Assembly (NCBI RefSeq): GCF_014204865.1
Contig: NZ_JACHMG010000001.1
Coordinates: 7,094,501-7,158,500, forward strand
Length of the DNA: 64,000 nucleotides
Direction of reading: 5' to 3'
From: Amycolatopsis jiangsuensis
GTDB lineage: Bacteria > Actinomycetota > Actinomycetes > Mycobacteriales > Pseudonocardiaceae
Made by a program: the position numbers and the translations under genes. The notes beneath the pieces were generated by a model. That model was given only the letters and a program-made list of their open reading frames with translations. It searched no databases and was not told the DNA's origin. Shown piece after piece: positions 29,588-37,817 of this stretch. How positions within the stretch are numbered: position 1 is the first letter of the stretch; each line of letters opens with the position of its first letter.

Positions 29588-30706
29588 ATGACGATCACCA
29601 TCGTTGGCGCGGGATTGGGCGGGCTGACGCTCGCTCGTGTTCTTCAGGTGCGGGGCATCGACGCCACCGTGCTCGATCTCGACGCTTCGCCGTCCGCTCG
29701 GGCGCAGGGCGGGATGCTCGACATCCACGCCGACTCCGGGCAGGTCGCCTTGCGGGCGGCCGGGCTGTACGACGAATTTCGTACCCTGATCCAGACCGGT
29801 GGTCAGGAAACGCGCGTCTACGACCGGCATGCGGTGCTGAAAATGGCCGATCCGGACGACGATGGCGGTGGCGATCGGCCGGAGGTCGAACGCGGGCGGT
29901 TGCGTGACCTGCTCCTCGGCTCCCTGCGGGAAGGCACCGTGCGCTGGGGCGCGAAAGTCACCGCCGCCCGGGCGCTCGGGGACGGGCGGCACGAGCTCAC
30001 CCTCGCGGACGGCAGCTCGTTCACCACCGACGTGCTGATCGGCGCGGACGGGGCGTGGTCGCGGGTCCGGCCACTGCTGTCGGACGCCAGGCCGGGCTAC
30101 ACCGGGATCTCGTTCGTGGAGCTCGATCTCCACGACGCGGACGCGAAACACCCGGACAGCGCCGACCTGCTCGGCGGCGGGATGACCTTCGCACTCGGCG
30201 ACGGTCGCGGGATGCTGAGCCACCGTGAGCCGGACGGCAGTCTGCACGTCTACGTCGCGCTGCGGGTGCCCGAAACCTGGACCGACACCGTGGACTTCAC
30301 CGACCGTGCAGCGGCGAAAACCGAGATGCTGAGTCACTTCGACGGCTGGTCCGACCGGCTCCGTGCGCTCGTCACCGAAGCGGAGGGCGAGCTGGTCCCC
30401 CGGCGGATCCACGCGTTGCCGGTCGGCCACTCGTGGGCGCGGGTGCCGGGCGTCACCCTGCTCGGCGACGCCGCGCACCTGATGTCCCCCTTCGCCGGGG
30501 AGGGCGCCAACCTCGCCATGCTCGACGGCGCCGAGCTCGCCCTGGCCCTGGCCCGCCATCCCGGTGACACCGAACGCGCGCTGGCCGAGTACGAGACGGA
30601 GCTGTTCCCCCGTAGCAAGGAATCGGCGAACAGTGCGGCGCAGAGCCTGCTGACCTGCTTCGCCGAGGACGCGCCGCGTGGCCTGCTGGAACAGTTCGGC
30701 GCCTGA
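29588..30706 (+). CDS. FAD-dependent monooxygenase, TetX-like
   Basis: A 372-residue flavoprotein hydroxylase. The N-terminal dinucleotide motif is GAGLGGLTLARVL; QGGMLDIHADSGQ matches the TetX-type signature; DVLIGADGAWSRVR and the second FAD motif GVTLLGDAAHLMSPFAGEG are intact. The family uses NADPH and oxygen to hydroxylate aromatic or polyketide substrates, and some members inactivate tetracyclines. GGGAG precedes the ATG. The strong palindromic operator upstream suggests substrate induction. It stands alone, with the next gene 76 bases on. It could serve drug detoxification or tailoring; which one is not visible. Confidence 0.9.
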   Translation: MTITIVGAGLGGLTLARVLQVRGIDATVLDLDASPSARAQGGMLDIHADSGQVALRAAGLYDEFRTLIQTGGQETRVYDRHAVLKMADPDDDGGGDRPEVERGRLRDLLLGSLREGTVRWGAKVTAARALGDGRHELTLADGSSFTTDVLIGADGAWSRVRPLLSDARPGYTGISFVELDLHDADAKHPDSADLLGGGMTFALGDGRGMLSHREPDGSLHVYVALRVPETWTDTVDFTDRAAAKTEMLSHFDGWSDRLRALVTEAEGELVPRRIHALPVGHSWARVPGVTLLGDAAHLMSPFAGEGANLAMLDGAELALALARHPGDTERALAEYETELFPRSKESANSAAQSLLTCFAEDAPRGLLEQFGA

Positions 30707-30782
30707 GCCAGGACACGCCGTTCGCCGGCCGCGCGTGGCAGCATGATCGTACGGTCGGTCCGCAGCGAAGGGAGGCGAAGGC

Positions 30783-31589
30783 GTGCTTGAACGCACCGAG
30801 CTGCTGGTGTCCGGCCCCGCGCAGGCGTTGGGTGCGTTGCTGGACGTGCCGGTGCCCGACCTCGGCCAGGAAGGCCTGCCGCCGCTGTGGCATTGGATCT
30901 ACCTGCTCGACCGGCCGGCGCAGGCAGACCTCGGTCCGGACGGGCACGCCGAGCGGGGCGTGCTGCCCGAACCACCCGGCCCCGGCAGGCGGCGGATGTG
31001 GGCGGGTGGCCAGGTCCGCACCCGCGGGCCGCTGCGGTGCGGCGAGCCCGCGACGCGGACCGCGGAAGTGCTTTCCGTACAGGAGAAGCACGGCCGATCC
31101 GGACCGCTGACGTTCGTGTCGGTGGGGCATCGGATCCGACAGGGCGGGCGGCTCGTCGTCGAGGAACGCCAGGACATCGTGTACCGCGACGCGTCCGGCG
31201 CGGTGACAGTGCCGGACGCCGGGCCGGTGGTCCCCGCGGCGGACGACGAGTGGCCGATCGAGGTGACGCCGGCTCTGTTGTTCCGCTTCTCCGCGCTGAC
31301 CTACAACGCCCACCGCATTCATTACGACCGCGACTACGCGCGCGCCGTCGAGGGCTACCCGGGCCTGCTGACGCACGGTCCTCTGCAAGCGCTCGCGATG
31401 GCCGAGGCCGCCCGTGCCCGCGGCTGCACAGGCGACGTGCTGTTCGACTACCGTCTGGTCTCGCCGTTGTTCGACGACCAGGGCATGGTGGTGCGGGCCG
31501 TCGCCGAAGGCAACCTGGTCACCGCTGGGGTGCGGGACCGCTACGGCCGCCGCACGGCGACCGCCGAGATGCGGAGGGCGGGCTCGTGA
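30783..31589 (+). CDS. MaoC/FAS1-like hydratase, mesaconyl-C4-CoA hydratase-like
   Basis: A 268-residue double hot-dog protein. The N-terminal half is the FAS1-like dehydratase domain (PLWHWIYLLDRPAQADLGPDGH). The C-terminal half has the catalytic-type stretch YNAHRIHYDRDYA and GLLTHGPLQALAMAE. The closest known group hydrates branched C4/C5 dicarboxylyl-CoAs such as mesaconyl-C4-CoA or itaconyl-CoA. The GTG start has GGGAGG about ten bases upstream. Its stop overlaps the GTG of a CitE-like lyase gene, which fits hydration followed by citramalyl-CoA cleavage. No CoA-transferase is nearby, so the substrate is inferred. Confidence 0.82.
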   Translation: MLERTELLVSGPAQALGALLDVPVPDLGQEGLPPLWHWIYLLDRPAQADLGPDGHAERGVLPEPPGPGRRRMWAGGQVRTRGPLRCGEPATRTAEVLSVQEKHGRSGPLTFVSVGHRIRQGGRLVVEERQDIVYRDASGAVTVPDAGPVVPAADDEWPIEVTPALLFRFSALTYNAHRIHYDRDYARAVEGYPGLLTHGPLQALAMAEAARARGCTGDVLFDYRLVSPLFDDQGMVVRAVAEGNLVTAGVRDRYGRRTATAEMRRAGS

Positions 31590-32365
31590 ACCTCGAGGCA
31601 GCGCGTTCGCTGCTGTTCGTGCCCGGGGACCGGCCGGACCGGTTCGCCAAGGCCGAAGCCGGCGGCGCCGACGGGGTGGTGCTCGATCTCGAGGACGCCG
31701 TCGGTGCCGGGCACAAGGCGGAGGCACGCGAGCACGTGCGCGCGTGGCTGGCCGAGGGGCACCCGGCGATCGTGCGGGTCAACGCTCCCGGCACGCCGTG
31801 GTTCGCGGACGACGTCACCGCGGTCGGCTCACAAGCCGTGGCGGTGATGGTTCCCAAAGCCGAGGACCCGTCCGCGCTTCCGCAGGGCGTACCGGTCATC
31901 CCGCTGCTGGAAACCGCGTTGGGCATCGCCCGGGCGAACTCCGTGTGTGCGGCGCCGGCAGTGGTCCGGCCGGCGTTCGGCAGCGTGGACCTGGCCGCAC
32001 AGCTCGGAGTCGACCACCGCTCGCACGAGGCGCTGCGGCACGCGCGCTCCGCGGTGGTGCTGGCCGCGGCCGCCGCGGGACGGCCGGGACCGATCGACGG
32101 GGTGACCACCGCGGTGGACGACGCGGCCGCCCTGTCGGCGGACATCGCCGAAGCAGTACTTCTGGGCTTTACCGCGAAGTTGTGCATCCATCCCCGTCAG
32201 GTCGAGGCGGTGCGCCGCGGTTTCGCACCCTCGGCCGCGGACGTGGAGTGGGCCCGGGGAGTGCTCGCCGCGGCGTCGGAAGGGTCGGTCGCGGTGTACG
32301 AGGGCCAGATGGTCGACCGGCCGGTGGTCCTGCGCGCTGAGGCTGTTCTCGCCCGTGCGGAGTGA
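31586..32365 (+). CDS. CitE-like CoA-ester lyase (citramalyl/malyl-CoA lyase type)
   Basis: A 259-residue HpcH/HpaI-CitE TIM barrel. It shows RSLLFVPGDRPDRFAKA, DGVVLDLEDAV, the metal-site glutamate in PLLETALGI, RPAFGSVDLAAQLG and FTAKLCIHPRQVEAV. Single-subunit CitE-like enzymes of this size cleave beta-hydroxyacyl-CoAs such as citramalyl-CoA to pyruvate and acetyl-CoA, using magnesium. The GTGA overlap with the hydratase gene supports a two-step C5-dicarboxylate pathway. A shortened oxidoreductase gene overlaps its stop in turn. Confidence 0.86.
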   Translation: MNLEAARSLLFVPGDRPDRFAKAEAGGADGVVLDLEDAVGAGHKAEAREHVRAWLAEGHPAIVRVNAPGTPWFADDVTAVGSQAVAVMVPKAEDPSALPQGVPVIPLLETALGIARANSVCAAPAVVRPAFGSVDLAAQLGVDHRSHEALRHARSAVVLAAAAAGRPGPIDGVTTAVDDAAALSADIAEAVLLGFTAKLCIHPRQVEAVRRGFAPSAADVEWARGVLAAASEGSVAVYEGQMVDRPVVLRAEAVLARAE

Positions 32366-33114
32366 TGGCGCGGACCCTCCCGACGGGCCGGCGCGGACGT
32401 CTTCATTCCGGCAAGACGACAGGACCGCAAGGACTTTCGGAACGCGGGCCTCTGCTCGTCGCCGCCGAGGCGATCGGCGTCGGCGGGGTCGACGCGGTGA
32501 TCCGGAGCGGCGCGCTCGCGTCGTACGGCTTCACCGAAGGGTTCGTCCCCGGCAGCGAGGTCGCGGGCCGTCTCACACCCGGCGAGTCGGTCCTGGTGCG
32601 CGGTGCGTCGGGCAGCCTCGGGATCATGACGGTGCAGCTCGCCGCCCGCGGCGGGGCGGGGGCGGTGGCGGTCACCACGTCGTCGGCCGAACGTGGTGCG
32701 CGGTTGCGGGAGCTGAGGGCGAGCCGGGTTCTCGGCCGGGACGGCGAACGCGGCACCGGGTACGACGTCATCATCGACGTGGTGGCGGGGCCCGGTCTGC
32801 CGGTGTTCTTCGACCGGCTCAACCCGAACGGACGGCTCGTGGTGGTCGGCGCGGTCGCCGGCCGGCCACCGGCGGACTTCGGCACGAAACTGATGGCTGC
32901 GTTCCAGAGGTCGCTGTCGTTCGCCACGTTCAGCGCGGCCACCGTGCCCGGGACCGAGCAACGAGTGGTGCGGGCCGGACAGTTCGAGGCCGCTGCCCGT
33001 GGTGCACTGCAGGCGGTGGTGCACGAGGTGCTGCCACTGCACGAAGCCGTTGCAGCGCACCGGAAAATGGCCGACGGCGAGGTGTTCGGCCGGATCGTGC
33101 TGACGCCACGGTGA
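32362..33114 (+). pseudogene. Medium-chain (quinone) oxidoreductase remnant
   Basis: About 250 residues remain of a zinc-independent MDR protein that is normally near 320. The NADPH-binding half is good (SVLVRGASGSLGIMTVQLA, YDVIIDVVAGPG, NGRLVVVGAVAG). The N-terminal GroES-like domain is damaged. The opening 25 residues are unrelated, and PGSEVAG jumps straight to LTPGESVLV, leaving out about 65-70 residues that normally carry GDRV and the middle strands. The frame is still open and coupled to the lyase stop, so a truncated protein may be made, but activity is unlikely. Either GTG 32362 or ATG 32365 could start it. Confidence 0.6.
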
Positions 33115-33238
33115 CGGGAATCGGGGATTGCCGCCGCGGCCGGCTTCCTGGTCCGCTGCACGGCGACGCATGTGGGGAAGTGCGGCCAGCGCGGAAGCCT
33201 CGCCGCCGGACCGGATCGCCAGGGGTCGGTGTTTCCGC

Positions 33239-33284
33239 GGAGGTCGCCGGGGTACCGTCCCGGCCGCACGACCCGGCGACCTCC
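33239..33284. terminator. Inverted repeat between convergent genes
   Basis: GGAGGTCGCCGGG (33239-33251) is complementary to 33272-33284 with a 20-base loop. It lies between the forward MDR remnant and the reverse F420 enzyme gene and could stop both. Confidence 0.55.
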
Positions 33285-33300
33285 AGCTGCGCGCCGGTGC

Positions 33301-34140
33301 TCAGCGCAGCGGTTCGAGTGCCTTGGCCAGCGGCTCCAGCACGGCCGGCGTGTGCGGCGGCGGGAGGTAGACGATCGCCAGGTCCAGGCCCGCTTCGCCG
33401 AGTGCTTCGGCCTCCGCGGCGACCTTCGCGTAGTCGGCCTCGGGGGAGAGCCGCACGTGTGCCGACAACGTGATCTCGGCCGGATCGCGGCCGACATCGG
33501 CGCAGTGCCGGTGCAGCACGTCGCGCTTGCGGGCGAACTCCTCCGGCGTGCCACCGACGAAATTCCAGTGCTGGGCGTACTTCGCGGTGGTGCGCAGGGT
33601 GCGCTTCTCGCCGCTGCCGCCGATGCACAGCGGCGGATGCGGGGTCTGGAGCGCCTTCGGTTCGCAGCGCGCGTCGGTCAGCTGGTAGTACTCGCCCTGG
33701 AAGGTGGTGGTCTCCCGGGTCAGCAGCCCGACGAGCACCTCGCAGGCCTCCTCGAACCGGTCACTGCGCTCCTTGACCGGGCCGAGCCGCAGCCCGTAGG
33801 CACCGGATTCCTCCTCGTTCCAGCCGGCGCCGATCCCGATCTCCAGCCGCCCGCCGGAGACGATGTCGAGCGTCGCGGCCATGTTCGCGAGCAGTGCCGG
33901 GTGCCGGTAGTGGATTCCGCTGACCAGCGTGCCGAGCCGCAGCCGCCGGGTGGCCTGGGCGAGCGCGGTGAGCGTGACCCAGCCTTCCAGGCACGGGCCG
34001 GTCGGGTCCGAGAAAATGGGGTAGAAGTGGTCGAACGTCCACGCGGACTCGAACAGCTCGATCTCGTCGGCGGCCTGCCAGACCGAAAGCATGTCCGCCC
34101 AGACGGTGTCCTGCGGCGAAGTCTTGATGGCGAATCGCAT
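33301..34140 (-). CDS. LLM-class F420-dependent oxidoreductase
   Basis: A 279-residue luciferase-like barrel. It shows ESAWTFDHFYPIF near the N-terminus, RLRLGTLVSGIHYRHPALLANMAA, SGGRLEIGIGAGWNEEE and PPLCIGGSGEKRTLR. These are typical of actinobacterial F420-dependent enzymes that reduce or oxidise small organic substrates in the cytoplasm. It is the last gene of a reverse-strand run (TetR, amidase, hydrolase, this gene) with 37 bases to the hydrolase stop, so co-transcription is likely. Substrate is unknown. Confidence 0.88.
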   Translation of the reverse strand: MRFAIKTSPQDTVWADMLSVWQAADEIELFESAWTFDHFYPIFSDPTGPCLEGWVTLTALAQATRRLRLGTLVSGIHYRHPALLANMAATLDIVSGGRLEIGIGAGWNEEESGAYGLRLGPVKERSDRFEEACEVLVGLLTRETTTFQGEYYQLTDARCEPKALQTPHPPLCIGGSGEKRTLRTTAKYAQHWNFVGGTPEEFARKRDVLHRHCADVGRDPAEITLSAHVRLSPEADYAKVAAEAEALGEAGLDLAIVYLPPPHTPAVLEPLAKALEPLR

Positions 34141-34177
34141 GGACTTCAGCGTAAACCTGGAGCCGGTCCAGCTCGGC

Positions 34178-35056
34178 TCAGCCGGCCGCGTCGAGCACCT
34201 CGAAAATCGTCTCGCGCACGATGGCGGGCGACTCCTGCGGGATGAGGTGGCCGGCGTCCTCGACCACGACCATCCGGCCCTGCTTCGCAGCGGACATCAG
34301 CTCGTCCGCGGTCCGGTTGAACAGTGGCCGCATCTTCGCCATCCCACGGTCCACCCGGCCACCCTGCAGGCAGACGGTGGGCACGTCGGGTGTTCCCGCG
34401 TCCTGCAGACGGCGCATGACCGGGATCGCGGACATGATCTGTGTCGACTCCCGGATCCCGGCCCGCATGGCCCGCACGGACGCGTGGTCCCGCAGCATGA
34501 TCGCCCGATCGGGTTCGCCGATTTCCGGGGCGAAGCCGCGGGGAAAGGTGAAGCGCTCGATCGGTCCGGTCGCGCCGATCCTGGCCAGGACGGCCATGAC
34601 GCGGAACACGACCGCGAGGATCCGGACCTGCCGGGGCGACATCAGCTCGGCCAGCGTGGAGTCGACGAAGACGAGCCCGGCGACGCGTTCCGGATAACGC
34701 TCGGCGAACAGCCGGATGATCGGCCCGCCCCAGCTGTGCCCGGCGAGCACGACCGGCGCGGTTTCGCCTACGGCGTCGAGCAGTGCGGCCAAGTCTTCGA
34801 CAATGCGCTCCAGGGAACGGGCCGCGGGATCGGGGTCGCTGCCACCGTAGCCGGCGCGGTCGTAGCTGAGTGTGCGTGCCCGCGCGCTGACCTCCCGCTG
34901 CGTGTGGACCCACTCGGCGGCGGGCGCACTCATCCCGGCCTCGAAGACGACCAACGGGCCGGGTCCCTCGCCTGCCACGATGGTGCGAATTCGGCGTCCG
35001 CCGGGGAGGGCGACGATCCGCTCGGTCAGGCCGTCGCCCGGATTCAGTACTGCCAT
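34178..35056 (-). CDS. Alpha/beta hydrolase
   Basis: A 292-residue alpha/beta-fold hydrolase. The nucleophile elbow is GHSWGG (Ser), preceded by YDRAGYGGSDPDP, and the catalytic histidine is in VVVEDAGHLIPQE. No signal peptide is seen, so it should be cytoplasmic. The ATG chosen begins MAVLNPGDGLTERIV and has GAAAGG upstream; longer frames would overlap the amidase gene. It starts 13 bases after the amidase stop, so the two hydrolytic enzymes are probably one unit. Confidence 0.86.
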   Translation of the reverse strand: MAVLNPGDGLTERIVALPGGRRIRTIVAGEGPGPLVVFEAGMSAPAAEWVHTQREVSARARTLSYDRAGYGGSDPDPAARSLERIVEDLAALLDAVGETAPVVLAGHSWGGPIIRLFAERYPERVAGLVFVDSTLAELMSPRQVRILAVVFRVMAVLARIGATGPIERFTFPRGFAPEIGEPDRAIMLRDHASVRAMRAGIRESTQIMSAIPVMRRLQDAGTPDVPTVCLQGGRVDRGMAKMRPLFNRTADELMSAAKQGRMVVVEDAGHLIPQESPAIVRETIFEVLDAAG

Positions 35057-35069
35057 GGTCTCGGCCCTT

Positions 35070-36497
35070 TCAGCGGTTCCAGCAGGGTGGATGGACTTCG
35101 TCCCAGAGCTTCGCCTCTTCGAGCTGCGCGCTGAGCGCGAGCAGCTCGGCGTCGCGGCGGGGACGGCCCGCGAGCTGCACGCCGACAGGCACGCCCTCAT
35201 CGTCCAGATGCGCCGGAAGCGTGATCGCCGGCGAGCCGGTGAGATTGGCCCACGGGGTGTAGCACGACCAGGCCAGCATCCGGCGCGCCACGGATTCGAC
35301 ACCACGCTCGAGGAAATGTCCCAACGGGACGGCGGGACCGTTGGTGGTGGGGGTCAAGGCGACGTCGAACTCGTCGAGTGCGGCGAGGAACGTGCTGGCG
35401 TAGCGGGCGAGAATCGTCTGGGTCAGCATCGCATCGACGCCGGAGAGGCTTTCGCCGAGCGCGAGAAGATGCCGGGTGTAGGGCGTGAGCAGCTCTCGTC
35501 GTTCCACGGGAACGGCTGCCGGCACCCCGGTGGCGATCGCGAACCCGAACCAGCGCTCGATCGCTTGCAGCACTGGGTCTTCGTACGCGGCCGGGATCGC
35601 GATTTCCCGTACGTCGTGCCCGAGTCCGGTGAGTACGGCCGCGGTGCGCTGCACTGCCCGCACCGCTTCCGGATGGGGCTCTTCCCCGTCGAATCCCGTC
35701 GCGCTCCACATCGCGATCTTCAACGGACGCTCCGGGCGCTGGTCGACGGCGGCGGTGAAGCTGGTCTCGGGTCGCCAGCCGTACAGGTCGCCGGGCCACG
35801 GCCGGGCCATGACGTCGAGGAGCAGCGCGGCGTCCCCCACCGTACGGGCGATCGGGCCTTCGATGCCGGTGCTGAAGAATCCCGTCGCCGGGGCCAGGCT
35901 CACCAGACCCCTGCTCGGCTTCACCCCCACGAGATGGCAGGTCGACGCCGGGGTCCGGGTCGAGCCCGCGCCGTCGCTGGCGTGGGCCACCGGCAGGAGC
36001 CCGGCCGCGACCGCGGAGGCCGCGCCGCCACTGGAACCACTCGAATAGCGGCCCGGTGCGTACGGCGTGACCGCCGGCCGCGGTGTCACGTCGTTTTCGG
36101 TGTAACAGGTCGCGCCGAACTCGGGCGCGTTCGTCTTGCCGGCCACGACCGCGCCGGCCTTCCGGAGCAGGCCCACCGTCCAGGCGTCGTCCGCCGGGAC
36201 GTGGCCGGCCAGCGCGGCCGAGCCCGAGCTGGTGGGAATCCCGGCGGTCGCGTGCAGGTCCTTGATGCCGATCGGGAGGCCGAGCAGGGGCGCCTGTGCA
36301 CCGCGCGACAACCGTTCGTCGGCCTCGGTGGCTGCTTCGAGTGCTCGCTCGTGCGTGACCGTGACGAACGCGCCGAGTTCGCCGCCGAGCCGATCGATGC
36401 GACTCAGGTAGTGCCGGGTCAGCTCGGCCGAGGAGACTTCGCGGGCGCGCAGGGCTCGCAGCTGCTGCCCGGCGGACAGCTCGTGCAGCTCGCTCAT
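35070..36497 (-). CDS. Amidase signature family hydrolase
   Basis: A 475-residue amidase. The Ser-cisSer-Lys triad is visible as Lys in LPIGIKDLHAT and the serines in YSSGSSGGAASAVAAG; GSTRTPASTCHLVGVKPSRG is the following family motif. Such enzymes hydrolyse aliphatic or aromatic amides. The start ATG overlaps the stop of the upstream TetR gene by four bases, so regulator and enzyme are translated together. With the downstream hydrolase and F420 enzyme this suggests a small xenobiotic or amide degradation operon. Confidence 0.9.
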   Translation of the reverse strand: MSELHELSAGQQLRALRAREVSSAELTRHYLSRIDRLGGELGAFVTVTHERALEAATEADERLSRGAQAPLLGLPIGIKDLHATAGIPTSSGSAALAGHVPADDAWTVGLLRKAGAVVAGKTNAPEFGATCYTENDVTPRPAVTPYAPGRYSSGSSGGAASAVAAGLLPVAHASDGAGSTRTPASTCHLVGVKPSRGLVSLAPATGFFSTGIEGPIARTVGDAALLLDVMARPWPGDLYGWRPETSFTAAVDQRPERPLKIAMWSATGFDGEEPHPEAVRAVQRTAAVLTGLGHDVREIAIPAAYEDPVLQAIERWFGFAIATGVPAAVPVERRELLTPYTRHLLALGESLSGVDAMLTQTILARYASTFLAALDEFDVALTPTTNGPAVPLGHFLERGVESVARRMLAWSCYTPWANLTGSPAITLPAHLDDEGVPVGVQLAGRPRRDAELLALSAQLEEAKLWDEVHPPCWNR

Positions 36498-37069
36498 CCG
36501 GTCACCAGCGTTCCGGTGAGCAGCCGGTGCACGGACTGGGCGATCAGGTCGAGGTCCTCGGAGGTGATCGGCTGTCGCGTCAGCATCTGACGGTGCATCA
36601 AGGGTCCTTCCAGCAGATCCGCGGCCAGCGGCCGCTCGGGTGTCCCGGCGATCTCGCCGCGCTCCACGGCACGCGTGATCGCCGTCCACATCGGACGGCC
36701 ACGGCGTTGCGCCATCTCGTGGAAGGCTTCCGCGGCAACGGAATCGTGGCGCAGGTCGGCGAGCAGGCCGATCAGGCCGTCGATCCACGGGGCGGACCAG
36801 GCGGCCGCCAGCCCGTCGAGGCAGGCACGCAGATCGGAGTACAGCGAACCGGTGTCGACGTCGGGGATCGGCGGCAGATGCTCGGCGAGCGCCGCGGTCA
36901 CGAGCCGGGCCTTGGCAGGCCACCGCCGGTAGACGTCGGTCCGGTGGGCGCCCGCGTCGGCCGCCACCCGCGCCAGGCTCAGCGAGTCGTACCCCTCGTC
37001 CGCCAGCCGCGCCCAGGCGGCCGCGAGCAACCGTTTCTCGAGATCGGGATCTCGTGGACGACCGGCCAC
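36494..37069 (-). CDS. TetR family regulator of the amidase operon
   Basis: A 191-residue repressor with an N-terminal helix-turn-helix (LLAAAWARLADEGYDSLSLARVAADAG, HRTDVYRRWPAKARLV) and a helical effector domain of the TetR_C type found in actinomycetes. It is the first gene of the four-gene reverse operon and overlaps the amidase start. Palindromic sequence 18-47 bases upstream of its ATG is the probable autoregulatory site. Confidence 0.88.
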   Translation of the reverse strand: MAGRPRDPDLEKRLLAAAWARLADEGYDSLSLARVAADAGAHRTDVYRRWPAKARLVTAALAEHLPPIPDVDTGSLYSDLRACLDGLAAAWSAPWIDGLIGLLADLRHDSVAAEAFHEMAQRRGRPMWTAITRAVERGEIAGTPERPLAADLLEGPLMHRQMLTRQPITSEDLDLIAQSVHRLLTGTLVTG

Positions 37070-37086
37070 GGCAGCTCCTCCGAATA

Positions 37087-37116
37087 CGCTACGCCTTGTA
37101 GCGATATACGCTAGCG
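37087..37116. promoter_or_regulatory. Probable operator of the amidase-operon TetR
   Basis: CGCTAC and GTAGCG (37087-37092, 37098-37103) form an inverted repeat with a five-base spacer, and a perfect CGCTAGCG follows at 37109-37116. The AT-rich surroundings and position just upstream of the TetR start fit an autorepressed promoter. Confidence 0.6.
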
Positions 37117-37201
37117 GACAGCGGCGGCGAATACCAGTCCGGACTCGGCACTGGGCCGCCGACGTCCACAGTGGACGCGGCGGCGTGGCGTTCGGGTGGG
37201 T

Positions 37202-37702
37202 TCAGTCCGTCGGGCGCTGGAACAGGGCGCCGGTGCCGCGGCCGGGGACGTCGACCGTGCGGAGGTGGCGGAAGCCCTGGCGTCGGTAGTAGGCGTGCAA
37301 GGCGGTGTTGCTTTTCCAAGCGTCCAAACGTAACCACTGCTTGCCGTCGCCGGCGGCCCGATGTGCTGCCTGATCGATCATCCACGTTCCGATGCCCTGT
37401 CCGCCGCGAGAGCGGTCCACACCGAAGTGGGTGAGGTACAGCGCGCACCGCGGCTCGTCGGCCGGTTGCCAGAATGCCGGGTCGGCGTCGGGGTTGAGGG
37501 TCATCGTCGCGACGGGGGTGGCCCCGTCGCTCACGAGGTGCACGATCCCCGCGGCGATTCCGGGGGTGAGTTCCTCGGCGCGCCACGGCACTCCGTACCA
37601 CTGATCCAGGCCGCGCTCAGTGAGCCAGGGGATCGCCGTGTTGAGGATCGAGAGCAGCGCGTCGACGTCGTCCTCGGTGGCGGGGCGGAGCTGGAGCTGC
37701 AC
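37202..37702 (-). CDS. GNAT family N-acetyltransferase
   Basis: A 166-residue acetyltransferase. The start LQLRPATEDDVDALLSIL and the acetyl-CoA loop RSRGGQGIGTWMIDQA, followed by LRLDAWKSNTALHAYYRRQGF, are the standard GNAT motifs. The acceptor is unknown. It contains a TTA leucine codon (37331-37333 on the complementary strand), one of two seen in this window, so its expression may follow bldA. It is divergent from the GH2 gene and separate from the reverse operon downstream (132-base gap). Confidence 0.87.
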   Translation of the reverse strand: MQLQLRPATEDDVDALLSILNTAIPWLTERGLDQWYGVPWRAEELTPGIAAGIVHLVSDGATPVATMTLNPDADPAFWQPADEPRCALYLTHFGVDRSRGGQGIGTWMIDQAAHRAAGDGKQWLRLDAWKSNTALHAYYRRQGFRHLRTVDVPGRGTGALFQRPTD

Positions 37703-37783
37703 GTCGCGAGGTTAACAGCGGGCTGGTGGGATCCGGGCCCGGCGTGCGAGAGTGATGCGCCGCCGCGGGATGCCCGCGGGTGG

Positions 37784-37797
37784 TGACAACGTTGTCA
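37784..37797. promoter_or_regulatory. LacI-type palindromic operator
   Basis: TGACAACGTTGTCA is a perfect 14-base palindrome with the central CG of LacI/GalR-family operators. It lies between the divergent GNAT and GH2 genes and 20 bases before the GTG chosen for the GH2 gene. Its presence argues that the GH2 coding sequence begins downstream of it. No LacI gene is nearby, so the regulator would act in trans. Confidence 0.6.
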
Positions 37798-37817
37798 GAA
37801 CCAGCTCGGGGGTGACG

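Noticed and set aside
29588..30706. Monooxygenase as a PKS tailoring gene
   Set aside because: It is 11 kb from the PKS genes, beyond two terminators and a gene desert, with its own operator; membership in that cluster is not supported.
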